From an uncultured Ruaniaceae bacterium (lineage in GTDB: Bacteria > Actinomycetota > Actinomycetes > Actinomycetales > Beutenbergiaceae): a stretch of DNA of 12,908 nucleotides. How positions within the stretch are numbered: position 1 is the stretch's first letter; the number at the start of each line of letters is the position of its first letter. The translations under genes were made by a program, and so were the position numbers. Below the pieces are notes generated by a model, which made no database searches, was not told the origin of the DNA, and saw only the letters and a list, made by a program, of their open reading frames with translations. The stretch is taken from assembly GCA_938004115.1 (NCBI GenBank), contig CALKWS010000087.1, positions 1 to 12,908 on the forward strand. Direction: 5' to 3'. Positions 1 through 6,259 of this stretch are shown here, in pieces.

Positions 1-55
1 GAGCGGGTCCAGTAGTTCCAGCAACTCCGGGTCGGCCACCACCCACACCGTGCGC
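1..55 (+). repeat. 55-bp exact direct repeat, copy 1 (LysM module)
   Basis: Bases 1-55 are identical to 238-292, an offset of 237 bp (79 codons). The repeat encodes the end of the Ser/Gly linker and the first residues of the LysM domain. The match may continue upstream of the window, so the total repeat number cannot be known from here. Confidence 0.95.
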
Positions 56-919
56 GCCGGGGACACCGTGGGCCACCTCGCCCTGCGGTACGGCACCAGC
101 ACCTCGGCGATCATCTCGGCCAACAACCTGGGCTCCAACGCCCTGATCCGCATCGGCCAGCGCCTGACCATCCCCGGATCCTCCAGTTCCGGCGGGTCCA
201 GCAGCAGCGGGTCGAGCAGTTCCGGCGGGTCCAGTTCGAGCGGGTCCAGTAGTTCCAGCAACTCCGGGTCGGCCACCACCCACACCGTGCGCTCCGGGGA
301 GACGTTGACGCACATCTCCCGGCAGTACGGGGTCTCGATCGACCGGATCGCCTCCGCCAACAACCTGAGCGGGTCGTTGATCCGCATCGGTCAGCGCCTG
401 ACCATCCCTGCGCCGTCGTCCTCCAGCAACGACCTGGTGCCCAACACCTTCCTGCACTACACCTACCCGGACGACGTGGTCGCCGCCGCGAACGAGAACA
501 AGCGGACGCTGCTGTCGATGGACGTTCCCGGGCGGTCGGCGATGGAACAGATGGTGCGCAACACCGCCGTCCAGATGGGGGTGGATCCGGCACTGGCCCT
601 CGCCGTCGCCCAGCAGGAGTCCGGGTTCGACCAGCGCGCCGTCTCCCCCGCCAACGCGGTCGGGACGATGCAGGTCATCCCGTCCTCCGGGTTGTGGGCC
701 AGCGACCTGGTCGGACGGCGGCTGAACCTGCTCGATCCCCAGGACAACGTCACCGCCGGGGTCGCGATCCTGCGGGCCCTGGTGAACACCAGCGATGACC
801 TGCCCACCGCGATCGCCTCCTACTACCAGGGTCAGGGGTCGGTCCGCGCGAACGGCATGTACTCCGACACCCGCCGCTACGTCGCCAATGTCCAGACCTT
901 GATGACACGCTTCGAGTGA
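2..919 (+). CDS. LysM-domain lytic transglycosylase, 5'-truncated by window edge
   Basis: The reading frame is open from base 2, so the true start and any signal peptide lie upstream. A GTG at 50 is inside a LysM motif and is not a start. Two LysM peptidoglycan-binding domains are visible, at nt 44-175 and 281-409, both ending in RIGQRLTIP. A Ser/Gly-rich linker of about 35 residues (176-280) separates them. A spacer follows, then a C-terminal SLT-type (GH23-like) transglycosylase domain at about nt 539-916. The putative catalytic Glu is codon 617-619 in QQESGF, followed by the family's AVSPANAVGTMQVIP stretch and a late SYYQG motif. By family knowledge it would cleave the glycan backbone of peptidoglycan outside the membrane. 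It ends 38 nt before a PASTA kinase gene on the same strand. Repeat-rich coding DNA suggests the LysM module was duplicated. Domain calls are firm. Substrate and secretion are inferred. Confidence 0.9.
   Translation, partial: SGSSSSSNSGSATTHTVRAGDTVGHLALRYGTSTSAIISANNLGSNALIRIGQRLTIPGSSSSGGSSSSGSSSSGGSSSSGSSSSSNSGSATTHTVRSGETLTHISRQYGVSIDRIASANNLSGSLIRIGQRLTIPAPSSSSNDLVPNTFLHYTYPDDVVAAANENKRTLLSMDVPGRSAMEQMVRNTAVQMGVDPALALAVAQQESGFDQRAVSPANAVGTMQVIPSSGLWASDLVGRRLNLLDPQDNVTAGVAILRALVNTSDDLPTAIASYYQGQGSVRANGMYSDTRRYVANVQTLMTRFE
238..292 (+). repeat. 55-bp exact direct repeat, copy 2 (LysM module)
   Basis: Second copy of the 55-bp repeat. It is followed by a LysM domain that has diverged in the middle but again nearly matches the first at its end (GATCCGCATCGG, then CAGCGCCTGACCATCC). 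This pattern fits duplication of a whole linker-LysM module followed by drift. Confidence 0.95.
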
Positions 920-929
920 TTCGGCCGAA
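920..929. promoter_or_regulatory. 10-bp perfect palindrome ahead of the PASTA kinase
   Basis: TTCGGCCGAA lies directly after the transglycosylase stop codon. It falls about where a -35 element would sit for the -10 hexamer at 946-951. It could be an operator, or chance in GC-rich DNA. It has no loop, so it is unlikely to be an intrinsic terminator. Confidence 0.25.
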
Positions 930-945
930 GCCGGGCCCGCACGCT

Positions 946-951
946 TAGACT
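946..951 (+). promoter_or_regulatory. -10 hexamer, probable leaderless promoter of the PASTA kinase
   Basis: TAGACT fits the actinobacterial TANNNT -10 consensus and is followed by exactly 6 nt before the ATG at 958. There is no Shine-Dalgarno sequence. This is the expected spacing when transcription starts at the A of the start codon. No good -35 is visible. Confidence 0.55.
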
Positions 952-957
952 CCGGCC

Positions 958-2913
958 ATGGCCACCACCCTGTCCGACCCGCTGCTGGGCCGTACCGTCG
1001 ACGGACGGTACGAGGTCACGGCACGGATCGCACGAGGCGGGATGGCCACGGTCTACCTGGCGCTGGATCGGCGGCTGGACCGGCAGGTCGCGATCAAGGT
1101 GATGCACCCGCACCTGGCCGAGGGGTCCGATGTGGCGGCCCGTTTCCGCCGGGAGGCGCGGGCGGCGGCCCGCCTGACCCACCCGGGCGTGGTCAACGTG
1201 TTCGACCAGGGCAGCGAGGGTGAGACCAGCTACCTGACGATGGAGTACGTGCGCGGGGACAACCTGCGCACGGTGCTCCGGAGGAGGGGCGCACTGTCTG
1301 TCGGCGAGGCGTTCGACGTCGTCGCCGAAGTGCTCGACGCACTGGCCGCCGCGCACCGCGCGGACCTGGTGCACCGGGACATCAAACCGGAGAACGTGCT
1401 GGTGTCCGACGACGGTCGGATCAAGGTCGCCGACTTCGGCCTCGCGCGGGCGGTCACCGAGGCGACGGCAGCCACCACCGGGACGTTGCTGGGCACGGTG
1501 GCCTACCTGGCCCCGGAGATCGTGACCTCGGGTGTCGCGGATGCCCGCGCGGACGTCTATGCGGCCGGAATCCTGCTGCATGAACTGATCAGCGGCCGGC
1601 AACCGTTCGGCGGTGAGGCTCCGATCCAGATCGCCTACCAGCACGTGCACGACGACGTTCCGGCGCTCAGCCAGGAGGTCCCGGGGGTGCCTGAGGTCGT
1701 GGACGACCTCATCGAGCACATGTGCGCCCGGGACGTCCAAGCGCGCCTGCCCCACGCGGGCGCCGCGCTGGCGGCCCTGCGGCAGACCCGTCATCGATTG
1801 ACCGACGACGAACTCACCGTGCGGGCCGACGTCCCCGGGGACCCGATGCTCGATCCCCCCGCGGATCGCAGCGATCACGACGACGGCGGTCAGGAGCACA
1901 CCGCCGCGACCAGTTCGGTCGGCACCGCGAACCGATTCGGTACCATCTCGCTGCCGATCGGGGCGGTCACCGCCGCCCATCCCACGGCCCGGGCCGAAGG
2001 CCCTGATCCGGCCCGGCGCAGGCGACGGCGGCGCAGGATCGCCGCGGTCCTCACCGTGCTCCTGCTGCTCCTGGCCGGAGCGGGCGCGGGGTGGTGGTAC
2101 CTGGTCCTCGGTCCCGGCTCCCACACCCCGGTGCCGGAGGTCGTCGGCCAGCCCGAGGCCAGGGCGATGTCCCTGGTGGAAACCGCGGACCTGCGGCCCG
2201 TGACGAGCACCGCCCACCACGACGAGGTCCCGGCCGGGCACGTCATCGACGCCGACCCGGCCGTGGGTACCGAACTGGCCCGGCAGAGCCCGGTGACGCT
2301 GCTGATCTCCCTGGGTGTGCAGATGGTCACCGTCCCCGATGTGGTGGGGATGGGCGAGGCGGAGGCGCTGCAGCAGTTCACCGACGCGGAGTTCTCACTC
2401 ACGCCGAACGTGAGCACCGAGTACTCCGCGGACGTCCCCGAGGGCGATGTGATCTCGGTGTCCCCGGAGGTTGGCGAGGAGGTGGAGCACCACAGCAGCG
2501 TCGACCTGATCGTCTCCGCCGGTCGGGAGCCGATCACCATCGGTTCGGTGGTCGGCGCATCCGAGGCGGAGGCACTGGCCGAGTTGGAGGCGGTCGGCGC
2601 CGTTCCGGAGGTGACCGAGCGGGTGCACTCCGATGAGGCGGCCGAAGGGGTGGTGATCTCCCAGAGCCGGCAGGGCGAGTCGCTGCGCGGTGACGACGTC
2701 GGCCTGGTGGTGTCCCTCGGGCCGGAACTGCTCGAGGTGCCCGACGTCGTCGGCCGCACCTACCGCGATGCCGCCCGGGAACTGTCCGAGGCAGGCTTCG
2801 AGGTCGCCCGTGACGACGTGCTCGGCGGCTACTTCAACACGGTGCGATCCCAGGACGTCGAGGCGGGCACCATGCTGCCGCGCGGCTCGGTCATCACGCT
2901 GACCGTGGTGTGA
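958..2913 (+). CDS. pknL: PknL-like transmembrane Ser/Thr protein kinase with four PASTA domains
   Basis: The 651-residue protein has an N-terminal Hanks-type kinase domain (about 15-280). It shows the Gly-rich loop IARGGMATVY, ATP-binding K47 in VAIKVM, the helix-C Glu at E66, HRDIKPEN (139-146), DFG (159-161), Thr residues in the activation loop (173, 174, 176) and APE (185-187), so it should be active. A Ser/Thr-rich juxtamembrane linker follows, then a run of arginines (353-360) and one membrane helix (about 361-383). Four extracellular PASTA repeats occupy about 389-453, 454-522, 523-588 and 589-651. The third is atypical: IGSVVG replaces the usual VPDVVG and the late Pro is missing. PASTA domains of this kinase class bind peptidoglycan fragments or lipid II. 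The gene is convergent with aroG, as pknL is in mycobacteria, although M. tuberculosis PknL lacks PASTA domains. The symbol is assigned from this neighbourhood and could equally be another PASTA-kinase name. Confidence 0.93.
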   Translation: MATTLSDPLLGRTVDGRYEVTARIARGGMATVYLALDRRLDRQVAIKVMHPHLAEGSDVAARFRREARAAARLTHPGVVNVFDQGSEGETSYLTMEYVRGDNLRTVLRRRGALSVGEAFDVVAEVLDALAAAHRADLVHRDIKPENVLVSDDGRIKVADFGLARAVTEATAATTGTLLGTVAYLAPEIVTSGVADARADVYAAGILLHELISGRQPFGGEAPIQIAYQHVHDDVPALSQEVPGVPEVVDDLIEHMCARDVQARLPHAGAALAALRQTRHRLTDDELTVRADVPGDPMLDPPADRSDHDDGGQEHTAATSSVGTANRFGTISLPIGAVTAAHPTARAEGPDPARRRRRRRRIAAVLTVLLLLLAGAGAGWWYLVLGPGSHTPVPEVVGQPEARAMSLVETADLRPVTSTAHHDEVPAGHVIDADPAVGTELARQSPVTLLISLGVQMVTVPDVVGMGEAEALQQFTDAEFSLTPNVSTEYSADVPEGDVISVSPEVGEEVEHHSSVDLIVSAGREPITIGSVVGASEAEALAELEAVGAVPEVTERVHSDEAAEGVVISQSRQGESLRGDDVGLVVSLGPELLEVPDVVGRTYRDAARELSEAGFEVARDDVLGGYFNTVRSQDVEAGTMLPRGSVITLTVV

Positions 2914-2915
2914 GG

Positions 2916-2930
2916 CGCCCAGGTCGGGCG
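2916..2930. terminator. Small hairpin in the convergent pknL/aroG gap
   Basis: CGCCC-AGGTC-GGGCG forms a perfect 5-bp stem with a 5-nt loop. It fills most of the 21-bp gap between two convergent stop codons. It lacks a T-tract, so it is only a candidate bidirectional terminator of the GC-rich type. Confidence 0.3.
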
Positions 2931-2934
2931 GCGG

Positions 2935-4287
2935 TCAGGCGGCCCGCAGCATGTCGGCGACGAGGAAGGCCATCTCCAGCGACTGCTGGTGGTTCAGGCG
3001 CGGGTCCACCAGTGTCTGATAGCGCCGGCCGAGGGTGTGGTCGTCGATGTCCTCGGCACCCCCCAGCACCTCGGTCACGTCATCCCCGGTGAGTTCCACG
3101 TGCAGTCCGCCCGGAACGGTCCCCAGTTCGCGGTGCACCTCGAAGAAGCCACGGACCTCATCGATCACGTCGCTGAACCGCCGGGTCTTGAACCCGTTGG
3201 CCGAGGTGAACCCGTTGCCGTGCATCGGATCGCATACCCACACCACCGGACGCCCGTCGGCCTCCACCTGCCGGACCAGATCGGGTAGCAGATCGCGAAC
3301 CTTCCCCGCCCCCATCCGGGTGATGAACGTCAGCCGTCCGGGCTCACCGTGCGGATTGAGCGCGTCGATCAGGCCGATCGCATCCTCGGCGGTGGTGGTG
3401 GGGCCGAGTTTGACGCCGATCGGGTTGCGCACCCTGGAGAAGAACTCCACGTGCGCACCGTCCAGTTGCCGGGTGCGCTCCCCGATCCACAGGAAGTGCG
3501 CCGAGCAGTCGTAGGGCTGGCCGGTACGGGAGTCCACCCGGGTCAGCGGCCGCTCGTAGTCGAGCAGCAGACCCTCATGGCTGGAGAAGAACTCCACGGT
3601 CCGCAGCGCCTCGAAGTCGGCGCCGGCGGCCTGCATGAAGCGGATGGCGCGATCGATCTCCGCGGCGAATGCTTCGTACTGGGCGTAGGCGGGATTGGTC
3701 ATGAACCCGCGGTTCCACTCGTGCACCAAGCGCAGGTCGGCGAACCCCCCGGAGGTGAAGGCGCGGATGAGGTTCAGCGTGGACGCCGAGTTCCGGTACG
3801 CCTGGAGGAGCCGCTTGGGGTCCGGGGTGCGGGCCGCCTCGGTGAACTCGAACCCGTTGATGATGTCGCCGCGGTAGGCGGGCAGGGTCTGCCCGTCGCG
3901 GGTCTCGGTGTCCGAACTGCGGGGCTTGGCATACTGCCCGGCCATCCGGCCCATCTTGATGATCGGCATCGACGCGCCGTAGGTGAGCACCACGGCCATC
4001 TGCAGGATCGTCTTGATCTTGTCCCGGATGTTGTCCGCGCTCAGTTCGGCGAAGTTCTCCGCACAGTCCCCGCCCTGCAGCAGGAACGCCTCTCCGCGCC
4101 CGGCCGCGGCCAACCGTTCCCGGAGCGTGTCCGCTTCGCCGGCGAACACCAACGGTGGCTGGCTCGCCAGGTCGGCGGTCACGTCGGCCAGCGCGCGGGC
4201 GTCGGGCCAGTGCGGTTGTTGCTTGACCGGGCGGTCCCGCCAGGCGTCGAGTTGGTCCAGCACGGCGGATTCAGAGATTGCGCTCAC
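2935..4287 (-). CDS. aroG: Class II 3-deoxy-D-arabino-heptulosonate 7-phosphate (DAHP) synthase
   Basis: The 450-residue enzyme would condense phosphoenolpyruvate with erythrose 4-phosphate, the first step of the shikimate pathway, in the cytoplasm. Type II (plant/AroH-like) motifs are clear: GGDCAENF (72-79), RMAGQYAKPRSS (114-125), EFFSSHEGLLLDYERP, VKLGPTT, DPMHGN (353-358) and DPRLN near the end. The metal ligands expected from M. tuberculosis AroG are all present as C75, H356, E398 and D428. The start is taken as the GTG at 4287, giving MSAISES and the family's usual length. The frame stays open to 4506, but that extension would overlap the phosphofructokinase gene and looks like shadow sequence. 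There is no Shine-Dalgarno, but TATCCT lies 7 nt upstream, suggesting a leaderless message. It is also 70 nt downstream of the phosphofructokinase stop on the same strand, so read-through transcription is plausible. Feedback inhibition by aromatic amino acids is known for the family but not readable here. Confidence 0.96.
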   Translation of the reverse strand: MSAISESAVLDQLDAWRDRPVKQQPHWPDARALADVTADLASQPPLVFAGEADTLRERLAAAGRGEAFLLQGGDCAENFAELSADNIRDKIKTILQMAVVLTYGASMPIIKMGRMAGQYAKPRSSDTETRDGQTLPAYRGDIINGFEFTEAARTPDPKRLLQAYRNSASTLNLIRAFTSGGFADLRLVHEWNRGFMTNPAYAQYEAFAAEIDRAIRFMQAAGADFEALRTVEFFSSHEGLLLDYERPLTRVDSRTGQPYDCSAHFLWIGERTRQLDGAHVEFFSRVRNPIGVKLGPTTTAEDAIGLIDALNPHGEPGRLTFITRMGAGKVRDLLPDLVRQVEADGRPVVWVCDPMHGNGFTSANGFKTRRFSDVIDEVRGFFEVHRELGTVPGGLHVELTGDDVTEVLGGAEDIDDHTLGRRYQTLVDPRLNHQQSLEMAFLVADMLRAA

Positions 4288-4294
4288 CCGGTCA

Positions 4295-4300
4295 AGGATA
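4295..4300 (-). promoter_or_regulatory. -10 hexamer, probable leaderless promoter of aroG
   Basis: On the minus strand, TATCCT is followed by 7 nt (TGACCGG) and then the GTG start at 4287-4285. No Shine-Dalgarno is present. This supports the chosen start and an internal promoter between the phosphofructokinase and aroG genes. No convincing -35 is seen. Confidence 0.5.
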
Positions 4301-4357
4301 CGCGCGCCGGGGGCACATCGGCGCCGCGGGGGACGACGACGGGACGCGCCCGGGTGG

Positions 4358-5596
4358 TCAGTGCGCGGTGCTCGGCGCCGGCACCAGGTCCTGCCCGATG
4401 TCGGAGAGCAGCTGGCCGAACCAGTCCACGGACACGTCGAAGGCCTTGCCGCCGGCGATCCGGGGGAGGTCGATGACCGACAGTTGGTTCGCGGCTTCCT
4501 CGTCATGGCCCACCACGCCGGACCGTCCCTCCCGGGCCGCCCGGACGGCCAGAGTGGTCATGTCCTCGATGAGTTCCAGGTCCTCCTCGTTCGCCGGTGC
4601 GGACCGGGAGAAGTATCCGGACTTCTGCACCATCACCTTCTGGGCACCGATCAGGTCCGCGAACTGCTTGGCGAACCACTCCCCCGGGTTGATGGTGTCG
4701 AGCTTGACGTGGCCGAAGGGGTCACGCTGCACCTCCTCACCGGCCGCCTCCATCTCCGCGACGATCTCCGGAACGCCGGCACCCTCGGACAGGAAGATGT
4801 TCACGTTGCCCACCTCGTCCATGATCCCCCGCAGCCGCGCCGCCTCGCTGGGGATGTCGATGGCCAGTTCCGGCAGGAACACCGCGTGGATGTCCCACCG
4901 CTCCCGGGTCAGGCCGATCGAGGGGTTCCACTGCTGCCGGCCGAGCCAGGACCGGTACCGCGAGGCCGCCGCGGCGGTCAGCCACCCGCAGTGCCGGCCC
5001 ATGATCTCGTGCACGATGAGCATCCGCGGGTTGGACCGGTGCTCGGAGATGATGTTCTGCGCGAAGCGCGAGGTCTGCTCGGCCGCGGTCAGGGCGCCCA
5101 TGGACTGGGCGATGGGCACGATGTCGTTGTCGATGGTCTTGGGCAGACCGACCACCGTCAGGTGGTGACCGTTCTCCTCCAAGTAGGCGGCCAGGTCCGC
5201 GGCGGTGGTGTTCGTGTCGTCCCCGCCGATCGTGTGCAGCACGTCCACGCCGTCGGCACGCAGTTGCTCCGCTGCTACCTGCAGCGCCTCCTGCCCCTCC
5301 TCGATCAGGCCCCGTTTCACCAGGTCGGCGGAGTTGGTCAGTTTCACCCGGGAGTTGCCGATCGGGCTGCCGCCGAACTTGTAGAGCAGATCGATCTTCT
5401 CCCGCGCCTGCTCGTCGATCACGATCTTCGTGCCGGTCAGCAGGCCGTGGTAGCCGTGCTCGTAGGCGATGATCTCAGTCTCGGGCAATTGTTCACCGTA
5501 ATGCTTGACCAGTCCGGCGATCGAGGCCGACAGGCACGGCGCGAAGCCGCCGGCGGTGAGTAGGGCAACACGGCGAATCGGTGTGGTGGTGGACAT
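4358..5596 (-). CDS. pfp: Pyrophosphate--fructose 6-phosphate 1-phosphotransferase (PPi-dependent phosphofructokinase)
   Basis: The 412-residue cytoplasmic enzyme would interconvert fructose 6-phosphate and fructose 1,6-bisphosphate using pyrophosphate instead of ATP. The N-terminal LLTAGGFAPCLS loop, FGGSPIGNSR, GGDDTN (124-129), PKTIDND (152-158, with D156 as catalytic base) and EIMGR (197-201) are intact. GGDD, with D127 where ATP-dependent enzymes carry Gly, and Lys in PKTIDND in place of PGTIDND are the accepted marks of PPi use. From memory it closely resembles the characterised Propionibacterium freudenreichii PPi enzyme. The ATG at 5596 is preceded by GAGAGG with a 5-nt spacer, which fixes the start. 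aroG follows 70 nt downstream on the same strand. The gene is divergent from the small membrane protein at 5651. Such enzymes are reversible, so the in vivo direction is open. Family-level confidence is high. Confidence 0.95.
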   Translation of the reverse strand: MSTTTPIRRVALLTAGGFAPCLSASIAGLVKHYGEQLPETEIIAYEHGYHGLLTGTKIVIDEQAREKIDLLYKFGGSPIGNSRVKLTNSADLVKRGLIEEGQEALQVAAEQLRADGVDVLHTIGGDDTNTTAADLAAYLEENGHHLTVVGLPKTIDNDIVPIAQSMGALTAAEQTSRFAQNIISEHRSNPRMLIVHEIMGRHCGWLTAAAASRYRSWLGRQQWNPSIGLTRERWDIHAVFLPELAIDIPSEAARLRGIMDEVGNVNIFLSEGAGVPEIVAEMEAAGEEVQRDPFGHVKLDTINPGEWFAKQFADLIGAQKVMVQKSGYFSRSAPANEEDLELIEDMTTLAVRAAREGRSGVVGHDEEAANQLSVIDLPRIAGGKAFDVSVDWFGQLLSDIGQDLVPAPSTAH

Positions 5597-5601
5597 GTCA
5601 A

Positions 5602-5607
5602 CCTCTC
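5602..5607 (-). promoter_or_regulatory. Ribosome binding site of the PPi-phosphofructokinase
   Basis: On the minus strand GAGAGG is followed by TTGAC and the ATG at 5596. This is a good Shine-Dalgarno match at 5-nt spacing and it fixes the start codon. Confidence 0.7.
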
Positions 5608-5623
5608 TACGACGACAGCGGCC

Positions 5624-5629
5624 AGCCTA
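5624..5629 (-). promoter_or_regulatory. -10 hexamer for the PPi-phosphofructokinase
   Basis: TAGGCT on the minus strand fits TANNNT. Initiation about 7 nt downstream would give a leader of roughly 20 nt carrying the GAGAGG ribosome binding site. It lies only 9 bp from the opposing -10 of the membrane-protein gene. Confidence 0.4.
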
Positions 5630-5638
5630 CTGCCGGAT

Positions 5639-5644
5639 TATGGT
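5639..5644 (+). promoter_or_regulatory. -10 hexamer, probable leaderless promoter of the small membrane protein
   Basis: TATGGT is followed by 6 nt (GAGGAC) and the ATG at 5651. The GAGG in the spacer is too close to the start to be a normal ribosome binding site, so a leaderless transcript is the better reading. Confidence 0.5.
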
Positions 5645-5650
5645 GAGGAC

Positions 5651-6028
5651 ATGGCCACACCTGCGGAACGACCCGGGGACGGGTCCGATGACCTGGATGA
5701 GCAGTGGGCCGAGTTGACCGCCCGGATCGGGCCGCTACAGGTGCCGGAGCCCGCCGGAGGCCCTCGGGACTACGTGGCCCCCGAGGTGGACGAACGTTTC
5801 ACCCCGCCCGAGCCGGGGCCGATCATCACCGGCACCTCGCGCAACCTCCTCCCGTGGCTCGCCGCGACCGGTGGCCCGCTGTTGCTGCTGTTGACGCTGA
5901 TGCTCTGGCCGGGCGCCCCGTCGGCGGCGTACCTGTTGCTCACCGCCGTCAGCGTCGCCGGTCTCGCGGTGTTGCTGTGGCGCCTGCCGCACCGCCGCAG
6001 CGATGACGACGACGGTGCCGTGGTCTGA
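5651..6028 (+). CDS. Small two-helix membrane protein of unknown function
   Basis: The 125-residue protein starts with an acidic, Pro-rich cytoplasmic-type segment (1-60) carrying the short motif RFTPPEPGP (49-57). Two hydrophobic helices follow, at about 66-86 (with GGPLLLLL) and 92-110. A short tail, RLPHRR then DDDD, ends it. The positive residues after helix 2 suggest both ends are inside the cell. Actinobacteria carry many small proteins with an FxPPxPxP motif ahead of a GGPLLL helix pair (Rv2698-like), and this looks like a member. No function is known to me. It is divergent from the phosphofructokinase, and a 231-bp non-coding stretch with inverted repeats follows it. Typical codon bias, a clean start and a -10 at the right distance argue that it is a real gene. 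Confidence 0.8.
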   Translation: MATPAERPGDGSDDLDEQWAELTARIGPLQVPEPAGGPRDYVAPEVDERFTPPEPGPIITGTSRNLLPWLAATGGPLLLLLTLMLWPGAPSAAYLLLTAVSVAGLAVLLWRLPHRRSDDDDGAVV

Positions 6029-6068
6029 CCGCAGGGTCGGGTGGCGGGCCGCCGGACACGTGCGGACC

Positions 6069-6096
6069 ACCGCCGGGACCGTCCGGCACCGGCGGT
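6069..6096 (+). terminator. 8-bp inverted repeat after the small membrane protein gene
   Basis: ACCGCCGG (6069-6076) and CCGGCGGT (6089-6096) are perfect inverted copies with a 12-nt loop, 41 nt after the stop codon. There is no T-tract. It is a candidate GC-rich terminator. Confidence 0.35.
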
Positions 6097-6104
6097 CCTC
6101 GGGG

Positions 6105-6130
6105 CGCCCATGGCGAGTCCATGGTGGGCG
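6105..6130. repeat. Hairpin-forming inverted repeat upstream of fadD
   Basis: CGCCCATGG (6105-6113) pairs with CCATGG-T-GGGCG (6119-6130) across a 5-nt loop, with one bulged T. It lies between the putative terminator at 6069-6096 and the fadD -10 at 6207. It may be a second terminator arm or a regulatory site. The rest of the 6029-6259 stretch shows no gene I can support. Confidence 0.35.
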
Positions 6131-6206
6131 GGCAAACCCGGCCGGCCCTCATGACGCACGCGCCGAAAGGCCTGCGGGTACGCACGATCCGCCGGGTCCG
6201 CCACGG

Positions 6207-6212
6207 TATGGT
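6207..6212 (+). promoter_or_regulatory. -10 hexamer for fadD
   Basis: TATGGT fits TANNNT. Initiation near 6219 would give a leader of about 41 nt containing the GGGAG ribosome binding site at 6250-6254. No clear -35 is present. Confidence 0.4.
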
Positions 6213-6259
6213 GACACACAGCAAACCTGCCGCCGCCAGCGACTGTCACGGGAGCCAGC

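Noticed and set aside
176..280. Possible CRISPR-like or minisatellite array in the transglycosylase linker
   Set aside because: The repetitive TCC/AGC/GGG triplets simply encode a Ser/Gly linker in frame; there are no regular spacers.
877..2241. Long minus-strand open frame of 454 codons opposite the kinase gene
   Set aside because: It mirrors the GC-rich third-position bias of the kinase gene, has Arg/Gly/His-rich low-complexity content and no domain. The plus-strand kinase is complete and motif-rich.
3349..4476. Plus-strand open frame of 375 codons opposite aroG
   Set aside because: Antisense shadow of a well-supported DAHP synthase, with no recognisable motif or ribosome binding site.
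4288..4506. N-terminal extension of aroG to the ATG at 4506
   Set aside because: It would add 73 Arg/Pro/Ser-rich residues unlike the family and overlap the phosphofructokinase gene by 149 nt. The GTG at 4287 gives the usual length.
3983..5563. Plus-strand open frame of 526 codons spanning aroG and the phosphofructokinase
   Set aside because: It crosses the boundary of two real minus-strand genes and its composition is that of reverse-complement coding DNA.
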